Source: Gari tellinella
Taxonomy: Eukaryota; Mollusca; Bivalvia; Cardiida; Psammobiidae
Length of the DNA stretch: 64,000 bases
Direction: 5' to 3'
Assembly (NCBI GenBank): GCA_922989275.2
Contig: OV277861.1
Coordinates: 50,817,623 to 50,881,622 of the forward strand
The notes beneath the pieces are model-generated. The model did not search any database. It saw only the letters and a list, made by a program, of their open reading frames with translations, and was not told the origin of the DNA. How positions within the stretch are numbered: the first letter of the stretch is position 1; the number at the start of each line of letters is the position of its first letter. The position numbers and the translations under genes are program-made. Positions 23,901 through 33,780 of the stretch are shown here, in pieces.

Positions 23901-26900
23901 TTACTGATTAGTTTTAAAATTAACAAAACTGAGACTCTCCGGGTAGCACTTTAACAGATATTTTGATAATTTTCTTCAACCATCACTCCCATAAATGAGT
24001 GTCAAACACTCTGGATCCTGCTCAGACGTCGCGTCAGGATCCAGAGTGTTTACAAATAACCATAGTAACTACTCACCATTTCACGTGGGTTACAACAGTG
24101 AAGGGATAAACTGTTGATTGCTGTCATCATAGTTGAAAAAATATCACAAGATAACGCTCGTTTTACCAATTAACTAACAAACAGAACGGAAGATTTTGTC
24201 GATAACCTTTTGTCACATATGTTTTAGATATACAGTCGAACTTCGATATTTCGAACTCGGTAAAGTCGAACATACCCGTGTTTCAAAGTTAAAACGCGGC
24301 TTAACCGCGTTTTAACTTTGAAATACGGATATGTTCACCTAAACTGAGCTTGAAATAAGGATGTTTTGAGTTTACGAGCGCGAAATATCGAAGTTCGACT
24401 TTATTCAATCTCGTCTTCTTCCTGCAAGTTTTCACGACCTTTTTAAGTGATGAAACAGACGAAACAGAGCCGCAAATATCAAAGCTATTCGGCTTGTGAT
24501 CAACCTCAATACTGTAATAGTAAATGCTGTACGTATTCCACTTTGAAATATAAGAACTGATGGAATGCAGATAATTGGTATTAGTATGTTTAACCCTTAT
24601 CCTTTAGATCGCGATTTAATCCTTTACCCAATAGCCTGTTTCTAGTTTTGAAAATAGTTGACTACTTAAAGCAGGCTGAAAGTAAAGCAGAATGCGCCTT
24701 AAGGCGCATTCTGCTTTACTTCCAGTCTGCTGTAAGCTACCACCTGTCAGAAAAAAGAAAATATTCCTTATGAAAAATATTCACGACTGTTTAAGTTGGA
24801 ACTATTTTTTTCAGTGGAGTAATAAAGTGAATGCGCTAAAAGGCGCTTCTATCGGGGCAATGGTTAACGGGTATTTGCAAACATTTTTGATTTGACACTC
24901 CTTTTAATGTCATTTCATTTGAAAAAAATAAAAATTTGATTTTTTTTTTCAATTTTGAAGACGACATTTTCAAAGCAGACGATATTTCGACAGGATAAGA
25001 GTACATATAGCATATCAGTTGTCAGAACTTCTATAGAATGCGGGGAATATTGTCAATATCCCCTGGGCATGTGCCAGCGCTTTTGTCACTTTAGATATTA
25101 CATGGAAAACTCATTTAGAGATATGGGTTTAGTATTGTAGAGTTCGCGTCTGTTTTTATTGTAAGTACTGGATACCATAGAAAATTAAAAGCACGCAGCT
25201 TGCGTTCAATGGAGATGCACATTAATCTTTAAGACAGACACAGATTAATGCCTGATTCACTAAACCTATCGCACAAAAGATGCTCCTTTTCACGACGCCC
25301 ATTTACTAGACCACTAAAGAAAATAAATTCCACCTTTATTCTGTTATGATGGTATGCACCACAAAACCGTGTTGAATATACCTTATAATTATCCTTGCAG
25401 ATGGTAGTTATGTTGAAAGTAAAGCATTATTCTTCTGAAGAAGCATTCTGCTTTACTTTCTGTCTGTTTTACGCAACCCTTTTCTGCAATACTGTAAACA
25501 AGCCATGTGAGAAATGAATATGCACAATGTTGGGATATTGGCGAGTTTCACCCAACCGTGTCACCGAGTTTTTACCAACATCTGTTACATATAATCGCAA
25601 TTAAAGATCATTAAGCCAAAGATAATTGGTAGTACAGCAGATAGATACTCCTCTAGCTACTGGTCGATGGCTGGAGGATGTCCACTGGGTTTTGGAAATA
25701 TGAAGCCTTACGCCATTGATTGATTGTTCGGTCATCTGGGTGGATGCAATAAGCCATCTTCCGACACTCGGACAATACTCGTCCGTTGTAAACCAATCAT
25801 GCCCGGCCTTTTGGGACACTGACCAAAGCCCGGAGGAATACCGCCCGGTTTTTGCTTGTTCTGAAAATAGCACGCTCAGTGCACAATCGATCATACTTCA
25901 TCCATCAACATTGCTACACGGGCTGGTTTATCTTACCTTAACAATGACGTCATTTCCAAATGACGTCAAATCGGTATTTTCGCGCCGAACTGTCAAGTCT
26001 ATGACGTTTGAATGTAAACAATGGAACTTACAATTTTTCTCCCATTTTCGCCCATGTGGGATAGAGATATTCCCCATGTGGAATCACTCTATCCTCCATA
26101 CCACGTGACGTCTTTTACTGTTTGCCCAGCTTGACCACAAGCGTTGCATGACGCGGGTAACTAAATGACGTTATTTCTGACGACGTCACTATAAACAACG
26201 TCATTTTGGGCGGAAAAAAGTGCACATAAACTGCAATTATTTCGTTATTTCTATCATGTTTTAATGATTTAAATGGGAGAAAAAAAATCCACCATTCGTT
26301 TTGTTGATGTAGGATAGAAATTTTCTCCCCCTCGGGTCAGAAAATTCATAAAGGGACTCGGCAAGCCTCGTCCCTGCATGAATGTTCTGACCCTCGGGGG
26401 AGAAAATTCCTATCCTCCATCAACACTCATGGTGGATTCTTATATGCTTTCGAATGTACACATTTTCAATAATGCAGTCATGGCTGTTTCTTATAGGGTA
26501 CACATAATTCATGTTATCGACTATAATATTGATCATTAAACATACATGCGTACTAACAAAATGTTTATTTAATATTAGAAATTACAGCAAAAATATTGTA
26601 AATATAAGAAAATTTAAAGAAATGAACTGGTTTTTTCCGCGTTCAAGCGAAATAAACGACAGAAAATCTTAGGCAAATTTACCATGAATCGCTAGCTCGA
26701 TTAATGGTAATTGCCGATAATTTCTGTCGTTTATTTTGCTTGAACGCTGAAAAAATCAGTTCATTTCTTCCCTGTCAAAATGTCCATTATATACTTTGAA
26801 TAAAAACAACAGATGACAATTTTAAGAAGCCGACATTGCAGCCGTGATAGGTTGGACATAATAGTCTTGTAGGGGGGGGGGGGGGGGGTGGAAGTGGCAA

Positions 26901-29900
26901 TCGTTGTTGGGAGTGCCGTTGTAGGGAGAGAGCACTGTAATTGCACGTAATTTTAGTTATCAGAACAAATCGATAGACATCTAGACTATTGGGTACTTTT
27001 TCTTGCATGCGTTTTCTGCTTTAATTGTTGAGTATCAACACATATGCTCACACTTAGACTAAACATAAAATACTACTTAACACATTCAACCCTAGCGACG
27101 AGTAAACTCCCCATATAAACAGTGTACCTGCCCAGTCATAAAAAGACATTGCGCCACTTATGGGTCCCACGTATATGAGCTGTCCTCCGCTGAAGAAAAT
27201 AGTTCTAATTTAATCAGTCATGAATATCTATTATAGGGAATATTTTCTTTATTCTATAGCACAGGATAGCTTAAATCAGGCTGAAAGTAAGCAGAATGCG
27301 CCTTAAGGCGCATTCTGCTTTACTTTCAACCTGCTTTAAGTAGTCATCTATCTTCAACACCTGAAATAGGCTATCAGGTAAAAGGTTAATGGATACAGTT
27401 CGTAACTTCGTACATGTCCAGTTTAGGCTTGCGTGCTGGGTATGAGGAGTGGAATTGTTCCAATGCAAGCAATGTATACCCTCGACAGGCGGTTCCTATA
27501 TAAGGGGCTCTCTGACCAGTGTATGCACTGCTCGCCATTTTGCAATTGTTGTCAAAAGTAGACCTAACTATGACTAGTTTAAAATGGAATAGAATTGGTT
27601 GCGAACTGGAATTTTCCATTTAAAGCTTCAGCGGTGAATGAGTAAAGCAGGTCCTGTTTAATGCTTTGTTTTCTGAGTATTTTAAAAATATTAAGTATAA
27701 ATACATGTTTAATTATGAAAAATATTTTTACGGAAAAGGTTTGGGTTGTTTATTTTATTAAAAATTAAAACCGGTTGTTTATGTTTCAGATCGCCTCAAG
27801 AAACCCGCAGTTGAACAGCTAGTAGACTCCTCTACAATTTCGCACCTCACCAAGGACAGCAATGTACATGTCAATAAAGCCTCTATAGTATCAACCTTTG
27901 AGCATCTCAACCAAAGACATTCAGTGATTAGCGATAGAATCATTAATCCTACTGCTAGTCCATCATCCGTCATAAAACAGTTGAAAAACAGACATCCGTT
28001 AAAAGTAATACACACTCAAGAAACAACAGAGCAGCATTCTTCAATTACGCCAGCATTACCGAAAACTACAAGTGCCAAAGTCCAAACTGAGGAAACATAT
28101 TCGAGTCGAAATAACAGTATTTTATCGAAAAGAAAGGAGGCTTTCAGAAAACGCTTGGCAGAAGAAAGGGCAAAGCGTTTAGGAAAACGGTTGCCGCGTG
28201 TTTCATCAAACCGTCATATACATAGACCTTACCCACGTCCCATCCCCGTTCCTGCTGAACTGAACCCAAATGATATCGAACAGAATCCTCAAATGATTAT
28301 TATTTTGGCCTATATGCACACTGGCTCCACTTATTTAGGGAGTATATTCCAGAATCACCCGGACACGTTCTACGAGTACGAACCTTTAAGAAGTCTACAG
28401 GCAGAAACAAAGAACGGGCAGAACATAAAGTTCTTAAATGGAACGATGAGGTAAGACGTTTAGCCACCCCTGAAAATTCAAATCAACAACTCTAATTGTC
28501 AATAAAGTATCGTTTATTTTGAACTTCCGACTACATGAATTAACCAATTGAGCCCTAGTGACGCATATATGCGTCCTCTATTAAAAGTGTATCAGTGAAG
28601 TGAAGACTGAAGCGTACACTGCAAACAGTGACGTCACTGATAAGAGGGCTCCTGCAGGAGCTCTCTAATCAGGAACTTCACTGTTTGTCATTTTGTAATA
28701 TAATATAAAAAACAACCCTAAATAGGCAAAAATGGAATAGCCTTTATTGTAAACTGGAATTGTCCATTGGAAGTTTCAGGGAATAATGAGTTAAGGGGTT
28801 GGTGGTTTTTTTTACAGTTTATTGCAATATAACGAATACTGCAAATGATGGTTCCTGTTGCCATCGTGAAATTATTATTTTTTAAAGATTTAGATCTCTA
28901 CTTTTTTAACGGAATTTCGTCATATAAAAGTAAATTCTTAAAAAAGAAAATAATCATTTCACGATGGCGCAGAAGTGAATAATACTACCTGTTCGTATCA
29001 CATAGTAGACATTTTTTCTTTTATATGGTAGATAGTAAAAAAATCAAAATGTTTCAAGTGCATTTTGTAGTGATACAGTGGAGAATCTGTTATTCTTTCC
29101 CAATAAACGCGTTTACGCTAAAACTGTTATTTTCAGTGCAAACAGTTTGGAGCCAGATCAGACGCCGGGTAACCCGGCGTCTGATCAGGCTCCAAACTGT
29201 TTGCCACCAAAATAAACAAGAATTATCAGAATTGTCCAAAAGTTGTTCTTTTCTACGTTTTAGTGCTTTGCGTTTGCGTACGTTTGCGTTTAAACGGGAA
29301 AGAATAACAGATTCTCCACTGTAAGTAAAATTTAGTGATTTATTGTAAATTATTGTCATCTACTTTCAGATTACTTAATGGCAGCCGCATAGATCCTACC
29401 CTGGGCGCGTGGGCGGTGCAAAATATGCTACAATGTGCTCATGAGTCACTTGATATAACCACATTATTCAAATTCTATTTCAATTTGGATAATCGGGTTA
29501 TGCGTGATACAAGTCCTTACTTCGGCTGTCTGAGAGTGCGGCGATGGTACGATACTGCACGCGCGACCACAAGTCGTCGTCAGGCCATTGCGAAGACAGT
29601 GTTTTTTAGTCCTGCGGCAACGGCTCGCATAAAACATTGCCTACCACACATTCTCAATAAATGCAAGACGTCTAAAATACGAGTGTCCAAATTCATACGC
29701 ATGAGCATGGATATGGGTGAACATCTTTTACACCAATTACCAAACTTAAAAGTCATACATCTGATCAGAGATCCCCGTGCTATGATGGACTCGCAAGTGC
29801 GGAAAGGCGACATGGGTACCAGAAATATTAAAATATTCAATGAAGAAACTAAAGGAATGTGCGCACGCATGTTGGCTGATTTTCGTTTGAAGGAAAGGTT

Positions 29901-30255
29901 AAAACAAAGGTTTCCGGACCGCATTGTTACTGTTCAATATGAAAGCATTCTTGAATACCCTGTTCAGACAGTAGACTCACTTTTCAAGTTTACGGGCCTA
30001 CCGTTCTCAGACACCGATAGGCTGTTCGTTGAGGAAGGATCCCTCAAGGCTAATATGACTGTAGCAACGCGGGAATCTGTCTGGAAGAGGCATCTGGATC
30101 AGATACATCTGCATATCATTAATCAGCATTGTTCAAACGTTTTAGAGGAATTGGGTTATAAGTTTTATGACAGTATTGATGATATAAGAAAACCATGGAA
30201 CCCTACATATACTCTAGATGCCATATATTCTACAAAACGGCCGCCTAGTCGATAA
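20812..30255 (+). CDS. Golgi carbohydrate sulfotransferase, three coding exons (whole gene span)
   Basis: The spliced reading frame is 20812-20902, 27790-28450 and 29370-30255: 1638 bases, 545 residues plus stop, with phases 1 and 2 agreeing at both junctions and GT-AG borders. Residues about 9-27 form one hydrophobic signal anchor after a short basic tail, as in type II Golgi enzymes. Residues about 30-190 are a low-complexity stem with a Lys/Arg-rich stretch at about 144-167. The 5'-phosphosulfate loop is MHTGSTYLG (206-214), followed by NHPDTFYEYEP. The 3'-phosphate site is VIHLIRDPRAMMDS (379-392). This pairing is typical of the Gal/GalNAc/GlcNAc 6-O-sulfotransferase (CHST1-7) family, which moves sulfate from PAPS to glycans in the Golgi lumen. 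The loop normally begins with Arg; here it reads His-Thr. The glycan acceptor cannot be told from sequence. The protein is longer than vertebrate members mainly because of its stem. Confidence 0.92.
21903..22162. mobile_element. Fam-1 MITE in sulfotransferase intron 1
   Basis: Complete element with TA duplication. It has an extra ACGCAAACGC repeat in its left arm, so it is about 10 bases longer than its relatives. Confidence 0.9.
22490..22645. mobile_element. Family-E MITE, ends lost
   Basis: The core CTTAAAGCAAGGTGATAGTA with AAAGTTCATTTAGGAGCTTT survives; the termini do not. Confidence 0.55.
24231..24404. mobile_element. Family-F MITE, TA target
   Basis: TACAGTCGAACTTCGATATT is inverted at AATATCGAAGTTCGACTTTA. 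The central hairpin is TTTCAAAGTTAAAACGCGGC and complement. Confidence 0.8.
24615..24866. mobile_element. Family-A MITE, TTAA target
   Basis: Ends TTAATCCTTTACCCAATAGC and GGGGCAATGGTTAA. The core AGAATGCGCCTTAAGGCGCATTCT is perfect. Confidence 0.85.
25600..26130. other. Unassigned stretch with overlapping frames on both strands
   Basis: Open frames of 97 and 130 codons overlap on opposite strands across 25601-26108. Neither has recognisable motifs or splice context that supports it. The base composition is slightly more GC-rich than the flanks. A TGACGTCA-like inverted word and ATGTGGGAT...ATTCCCCATGTGG give local dyads. I cannot name it. Confidence 0.3.
26290..26452. repeat. Long imperfect palindrome
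   Basis: TCCACCATTCG and GTTGATGTAGGATAGAAATT, then TCTCCCCCTCGGGTCAGAA, are inverted on the right as TTCTGACCCTCGGGGGAGAA, CCTATCCTCCATCAAC and ATGGTGGA. The loop is about 50 bases. Confidence 0.75.
26622..26766. repeat. Long imperfect palindrome, second
   Basis: AAATGAACTG and CGCGTTCAAGCGAAATAAAC plus GACAGAAA are inverted as TTTCTGTCGTTTATTTTGCT, TGAACGC and CAGTTCATTT. The centre includes CGCTAGCTCG. Confidence 0.75.
26872..26888. repeat. Poly-G tract
   Basis: About seventeen consecutive G interrupt otherwise ordinary sequence. Confidence 0.9.
27195..27395. mobile_element. Family-A MITE, inverted orientation, worn left end
   Basis: The core AGAATGCGCCTTAAGGCGCATTCT lies before GAAATAGGCTATCAGGTAAAAGGTTAA. 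It is about 400 bases upstream of sulfotransferase exon 2. Confidence 0.7.
27790..28450 (+). CDS. Sulfotransferase coding exon 2 (stem and PAPS 5'-phosphosulfate loop)
   Basis: The acceptor is TTATGTTTCAG and the donor ATGAG|GTAAGA. The first two bases complete an Asn codon with exon 1. The exon encodes the Ser/Thr/Lys-rich stem and then the start of the catalytic domain (MIIILAYMHTGSTYLGSIF). It ends inside the codon for residue 251. The frame is open throughout, although the window on either side is stop-rich. Confidence 0.92.
28540..28794. mobile_element. Family-C MITE in sulfotransferase intron 2
   Basis: Ends TTAACCAATTGAGCCCTAGT and AGGGAATAATGAGTTAA. The core is AGAGGGCTCCTGCAGGAGCT, with flanking GTGAAG / CTTCACTGTTTG. 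Confidence 0.8.
28859..28971. repeat. Inverted repeat of about 113 bases in sulfotransferase intron 2
   Basis: GCCATCGTGAAATTATTATT plus TTTTAA is inverted as TTAAAAAAG, AAAATAATCATTTCACGATG and GC. The 50-base middle is non-palindromic. Confidence 0.7.
29074..29323. mobile_element. Fam-1 MITE in sulfotransferase intron 2
   Basis: Complete, with TA duplication. Its right end is 46 bases before the exon 3 acceptor. Confidence 0.92.
29370..30255 (+). CDS. Sulfotransferase coding exon 3 (catalytic C-terminal half)
   Basis: The acceptor is CTACTTTCAG at 29360-29369, and the first A completes an Arg codon. The exon encodes residues 252-545 without a break, including the 3'-phosphate-binding IRDPRAMMDS and the later VQYESILEYP segment, which matches the YE(D/S)L helix conserved in the family. 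It ends TCGATAA at 30255. A possible poly(A) signal, AATAAA, lies at 30406-30411 inside a decayed family-A MITE. Confidence 0.93.
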
Positions 30256-30301
30256 ATCTAACACATCCAGACTGTTTGCTGAAGCGGGTGATATCAATCT
30301 A

Positions 30302-30518
30302 TATCTTCTGCTTAGCCCATTATCCCATAATACGCTTTTTTACGCCTTTAGATACCTCTTCCTCATAAGAAAATAGTTCAAATTTAAGTAATAATGAATA
30401 TACACAATAAATAATATTTCAATATTCTTACAGATAGTAATTAAAGCAGTCTGAGAGTAAAGCAGAATGTGCCATTAATCGATTTTTGCTTTACTTCCAA
30501 CCTGGTTTTTTGGCCACC
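30302..30518. mobile_element. Family-A MITE remnant, possible 3' UTR of the sulfotransferase
   Basis: TAGCCCATTATCCCATAATACG and AAAGCAGTCTGAGAGTAAAG are recognisable, but the hairpin has decayed. It carries AATAAA at 30406-30411. Confidence 0.5.
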
Positions 30519-30727
30519 TACAGTAAAACCTCTCTATTACGACCACTAAAATGAAGACTAATTGATTATATAAAAGACAGGTGACAGCTTAAAACAAGAT
30601 GACAGTAAAACAGAAAGCTCCTATAGGAGCTTTATGTTTTACTGTCACCTTGCTTTAAGCAGTTACCTGTCGTAAACACCTAATATTGAACCAAATTTAG
30701 TGGTCGTATTAGAGAGGTTTTACTGTA
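30519..30727. mobile_element. Family-E MITE, intact
   Basis: Ends TACAGTAAAACCTCTCTATT and GAGAGGTTTTACTGTA with TA duplication. Core AAAGCTCCTATAGGAGCTTT. Confidence 0.9.
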
Positions 30728-30798
30728 CTTTCAATATTGAAATCAGGCCAATGCATGAGTAAAGTGTTAAACCTATCACCGCCATAACATTATACATA

Positions 30799-30972
30799 TA
30801 CAGTCGAACTTCAATATCTCGATGTCTGTTTTGTCGAACATACCCGTATTTCAAAGTTAAAACGTGGCTAAGACACGTTTTAACTTTGAAATATGAGTAT
30901 GTTCAACAGTTCAGGTGTTGAACTATCGGATAGTTCGAGTTAAGCGAGTTCGAGATATCGAAGTTCGACATA
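30799..30972. mobile_element. Family-F MITE
   Basis: TACAGTCGAACTTCAATATC ... GATATCGAAGTTCGACATA. The core hairpin is TTTCAAAGTTAAAACGTGGC and complement. Confidence 0.85.
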
Positions 30973-31110
30973 TACATTGTACCTCAACTTTCATGTATGC
31001 CCTGTTGACTTAACCCTTTACTCCATAAATATCCAATTAATTATTTCTTCAGTAAGGAAAATAGTAGGCACATTGGACAGGCACACACTGTTTCTTAACT
31101 CATTGACCCC

Positions 31111-31368
31111 TTAACCCTTTACCTCATAGACTGTTTCTAGTTTTGAAGACAGGTGACCACTTAAAACAGGTTGAAAGTAAAGCAGAATGTGCCTTAAGGC
31201 ACATTCTGCTTTACTTTCAGTCTGCTTTAAGCTAAAATCTGCTAGGCTATATAAAATATTTGTAATGGTAATCGTTCATGAGGGTATAAACTGGAACTGT
31301 TTTGTTTTTTTACAGCGGAGGAATAAATTAAATACGCTAAAAGTCGCTTCTATGGGGGAAAGGGTTAA
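31111..31368. mobile_element. Family-A MITE, intact
   Basis: Ends TTAACCCTTTACCTCATAGA and GGGGGAAAGGGTTAA. The core AGAATGTGCCTTAAGGCACATTCT has a paired change (GT...AC) relative to the usual GC...GC tip. Confidence 0.88.
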
Positions 31369-31764
31369 ACTTATATTGGGAAATCCCAACTTTCGATCAA
31401 TTCTAGTCAATATTTTTTTTACTATCCAGGGTTTTTTCTTACTTTTTGTTGCAATATACATGTATTGCAAAATGACAAATAGTGTAGGTCCTGACCAGAG
31501 TGTTTCTATAGGAGCCCTCTGATCAGGACCTACACTGTTTGCATAGGAAATGGTGTACTCTTAATACGTACACTATTAAGAGAGCAGGGGCTATCCCATT
31601 TTCAGGCATCCGCAAATCATGCACGATATTTCGTTGCCTATACTGAATGTCATGCCCGAAAGCAGTTTATTTACAATATGACTCGTGCAATAGATTTTAA
31701 CTTAAAATCAAATAGTAGAGTACTATATGACAAAAGCCAGTTTTGTTTAAGAGTATATCCTCGA

Positions 31765-32120
31765 AGTATATAGTATATGTACTATGTACATGTAGTAAAA
31801 GTATATCTTATAGAGCGTCTGTGATAAGTTAAAAACGGCAAATACGTGTAGTCGAAAGACAAAACTGGAGGGCGTGATCCAGGGAGAAACACTACCATAT
31901 GTTTTTTAATAAAAGTTTAAGCAATATGGCGAACACTGCCCGGTAGATCCTTACAATGTAGTATCGTTATGTGTAAGTATATGCACTGTGTACATGTAGT
32001 ATAATTGTATGCCTGTGTTGTTAAGACTAGATCATCAAATTATAGAGTATAAGTATTTGTACTATGTATATGCAGTATTATAATACATTATAAAGCTTTT
32101 ATGATTAGATAAAAAGCAAA
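31765..32120. repeat. Three diverged repeats rich in GTAC words
   Basis: GTATATGTACTATGTACATG, ATATGCACTGTGTACATG and ATTTGTACTATGTATATG recur about 100-200 bases apart, each followed by a similar TATCTTATAGAGCG-like sequence. Confidence 0.45.
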
Positions 32121-32345
32121 ATTCTGGTGCCCGTTTTATGAAAAGTCGTACGATAAAACGGTCGTTAGTCAAAACTTTACATTTAATTTCTGACTTCCCC
32201 ATCTAATCCAGTATTGTTACATCTTGAAAAGACTATTCCAAAGAGATGTCAAAAGACAGTATTAGATGGAGAAGTAAATACTAATTTGAGAATTTGAGAA
32301 TCGGACTTGCGACCATTTTTGTCGTACAACGTTTGATAAAACTTG
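32118..32345. mobile_element. Diverged copy of the 13140 MITE
   Basis: GTGCCCGTTTTATGAAAAGT ... TACAACGTTTGATAAAACTTGC, with inner CCATCTAATCCAGTATTGTT, follows the same plan as 13140-13376. Confidence 0.5.
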
Positions 32346-33340
32346 CATTATCAAGGGAAACAAATCATAGTGTCTCCCGCTGACTCTTGATTACAGCGTT
32401 GGGCGTCAACAAAATTATTATGGAAGGTACATTCGCAGGGAGCACTTCTTTATTCTGGACAAGGACGACAGCGCTTTACCTATTGAAACCAAAGATGACA
32501 CAATTTGCCATAAATGTTTTTCAAGTTGTTTTAAAAAGTTGATTATGAATATGTTTAAAATGAACCGTGACAAATTAGATTAAATTTTAAATCCGTTAAA
32601 AATGTTGCTGGTTTTTTTTCGGTACTATAAGCATTTGATGCTTGTTTATGACCCTAAATCGTAAAATACAGGATGTTAGACTGGTACCCACTCAACGACT
32701 ATGGTTTACAATTAGTACGCCACCAAAAACTAGGGTTAGGGTAAACTTTAGAATATGTCCGCAGGTCATTTTGGTATTTTCGTAGAAATTAACTGGTAAT
32801 CTCTTGCTTGTGATGTGAACCTGGCCATTTATTGTGGCCTTAATCTTTGGTCAGGGGCCATTTCCTTGTGACATTAGCCTGGCCATAAAAAAACATAATT
32901 TTCGATGTTTGAAAGAAGCGAATTAGGCGAAAATGTCTTTCCCTTGGATATGTAGTGACTGAGAGTCACTACTGCACTGCACGAGGATATCGTGCGTGTA
33001 GAGGGGATATATCATTCAGCTACTAGGGAACGGCCGACTGAAGACGTGTTTTTTACATATGATAAAGATGTAATGCGCATAATGGTGGTATGGTGTATTA
33101 AGTACAAATGTGGTTTTAAGATGTATATTTTGTTGAGATTTGAGTATGAATAAATGGTCAGTCGGTCGAGCTACCTACGGCTTATACCAAAACATGTGTT
33201 TTGTCTGTTTATTAAGTCAGTCAACGGTATGAATAAGGGAAATGACATTTTGGGTGGCGGACTAATTGTAAAATTGCTCCCACTCAAATTTTATCATGCT
33301 GAATTATCGACTGCTTAAAATTTATCGTTTGCGAAAAAAT
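32346..33340. other. Stretch with no gene or clear repeat
   Basis: I see no coding frame with support, no intact terminal repeats and no hairpin core. It may be old unique sequence. Confidence 0.4.
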
Positions 33341-33780
33341 CTAATAAGTTTTAATGTTTTTTATCTGAAGAAATGTTGAATATGAGTGACAAACAGTTTG
33401 GATCCATATCAGACGCCGCGTTCGATCTGGACCCAAACTGTTTGCAAATGTGTAGAATGATAAGGGTTAACTTGAAAAAATTCATATGGGTAATTTTTAT
33501 CCAGATCGAACGCTGCTTTGTGCGTCGTCTGATTTGGATAATAACAAACTGTGTTGTGATAGTGTTTTCGAACTTCGCACTCGAAGGATTATATTTCAAA
33601 CTTTCTTTCAAATTTTCGCACGACCTTTTGAGTAGTAGCTTAACCCTCTGGGCTCTAGCAACAAGTATACTCGTTCTTTACAGTGTACCTAAGATGGGTA
33701 CACTTGACCTATGCACACAGTGTAGACCAAGGCTCCTATACAGAAGGCAAATGCAGATTTTCAGATAAGGGAAGTATTTT

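Noticed and set aside
24697..24720. GC-tipped hairpins that look like bacterial rho-independent terminators
   Set aside because: They are MITE cores in an animal genome, with no U-run logic and no neighbouring bacterial gene.
25601..26108. Opposed 97- and 130-codon frames
   Set aside because: They overlap on opposite strands with no motif, splice or start support; kept only as an unassigned stretch.
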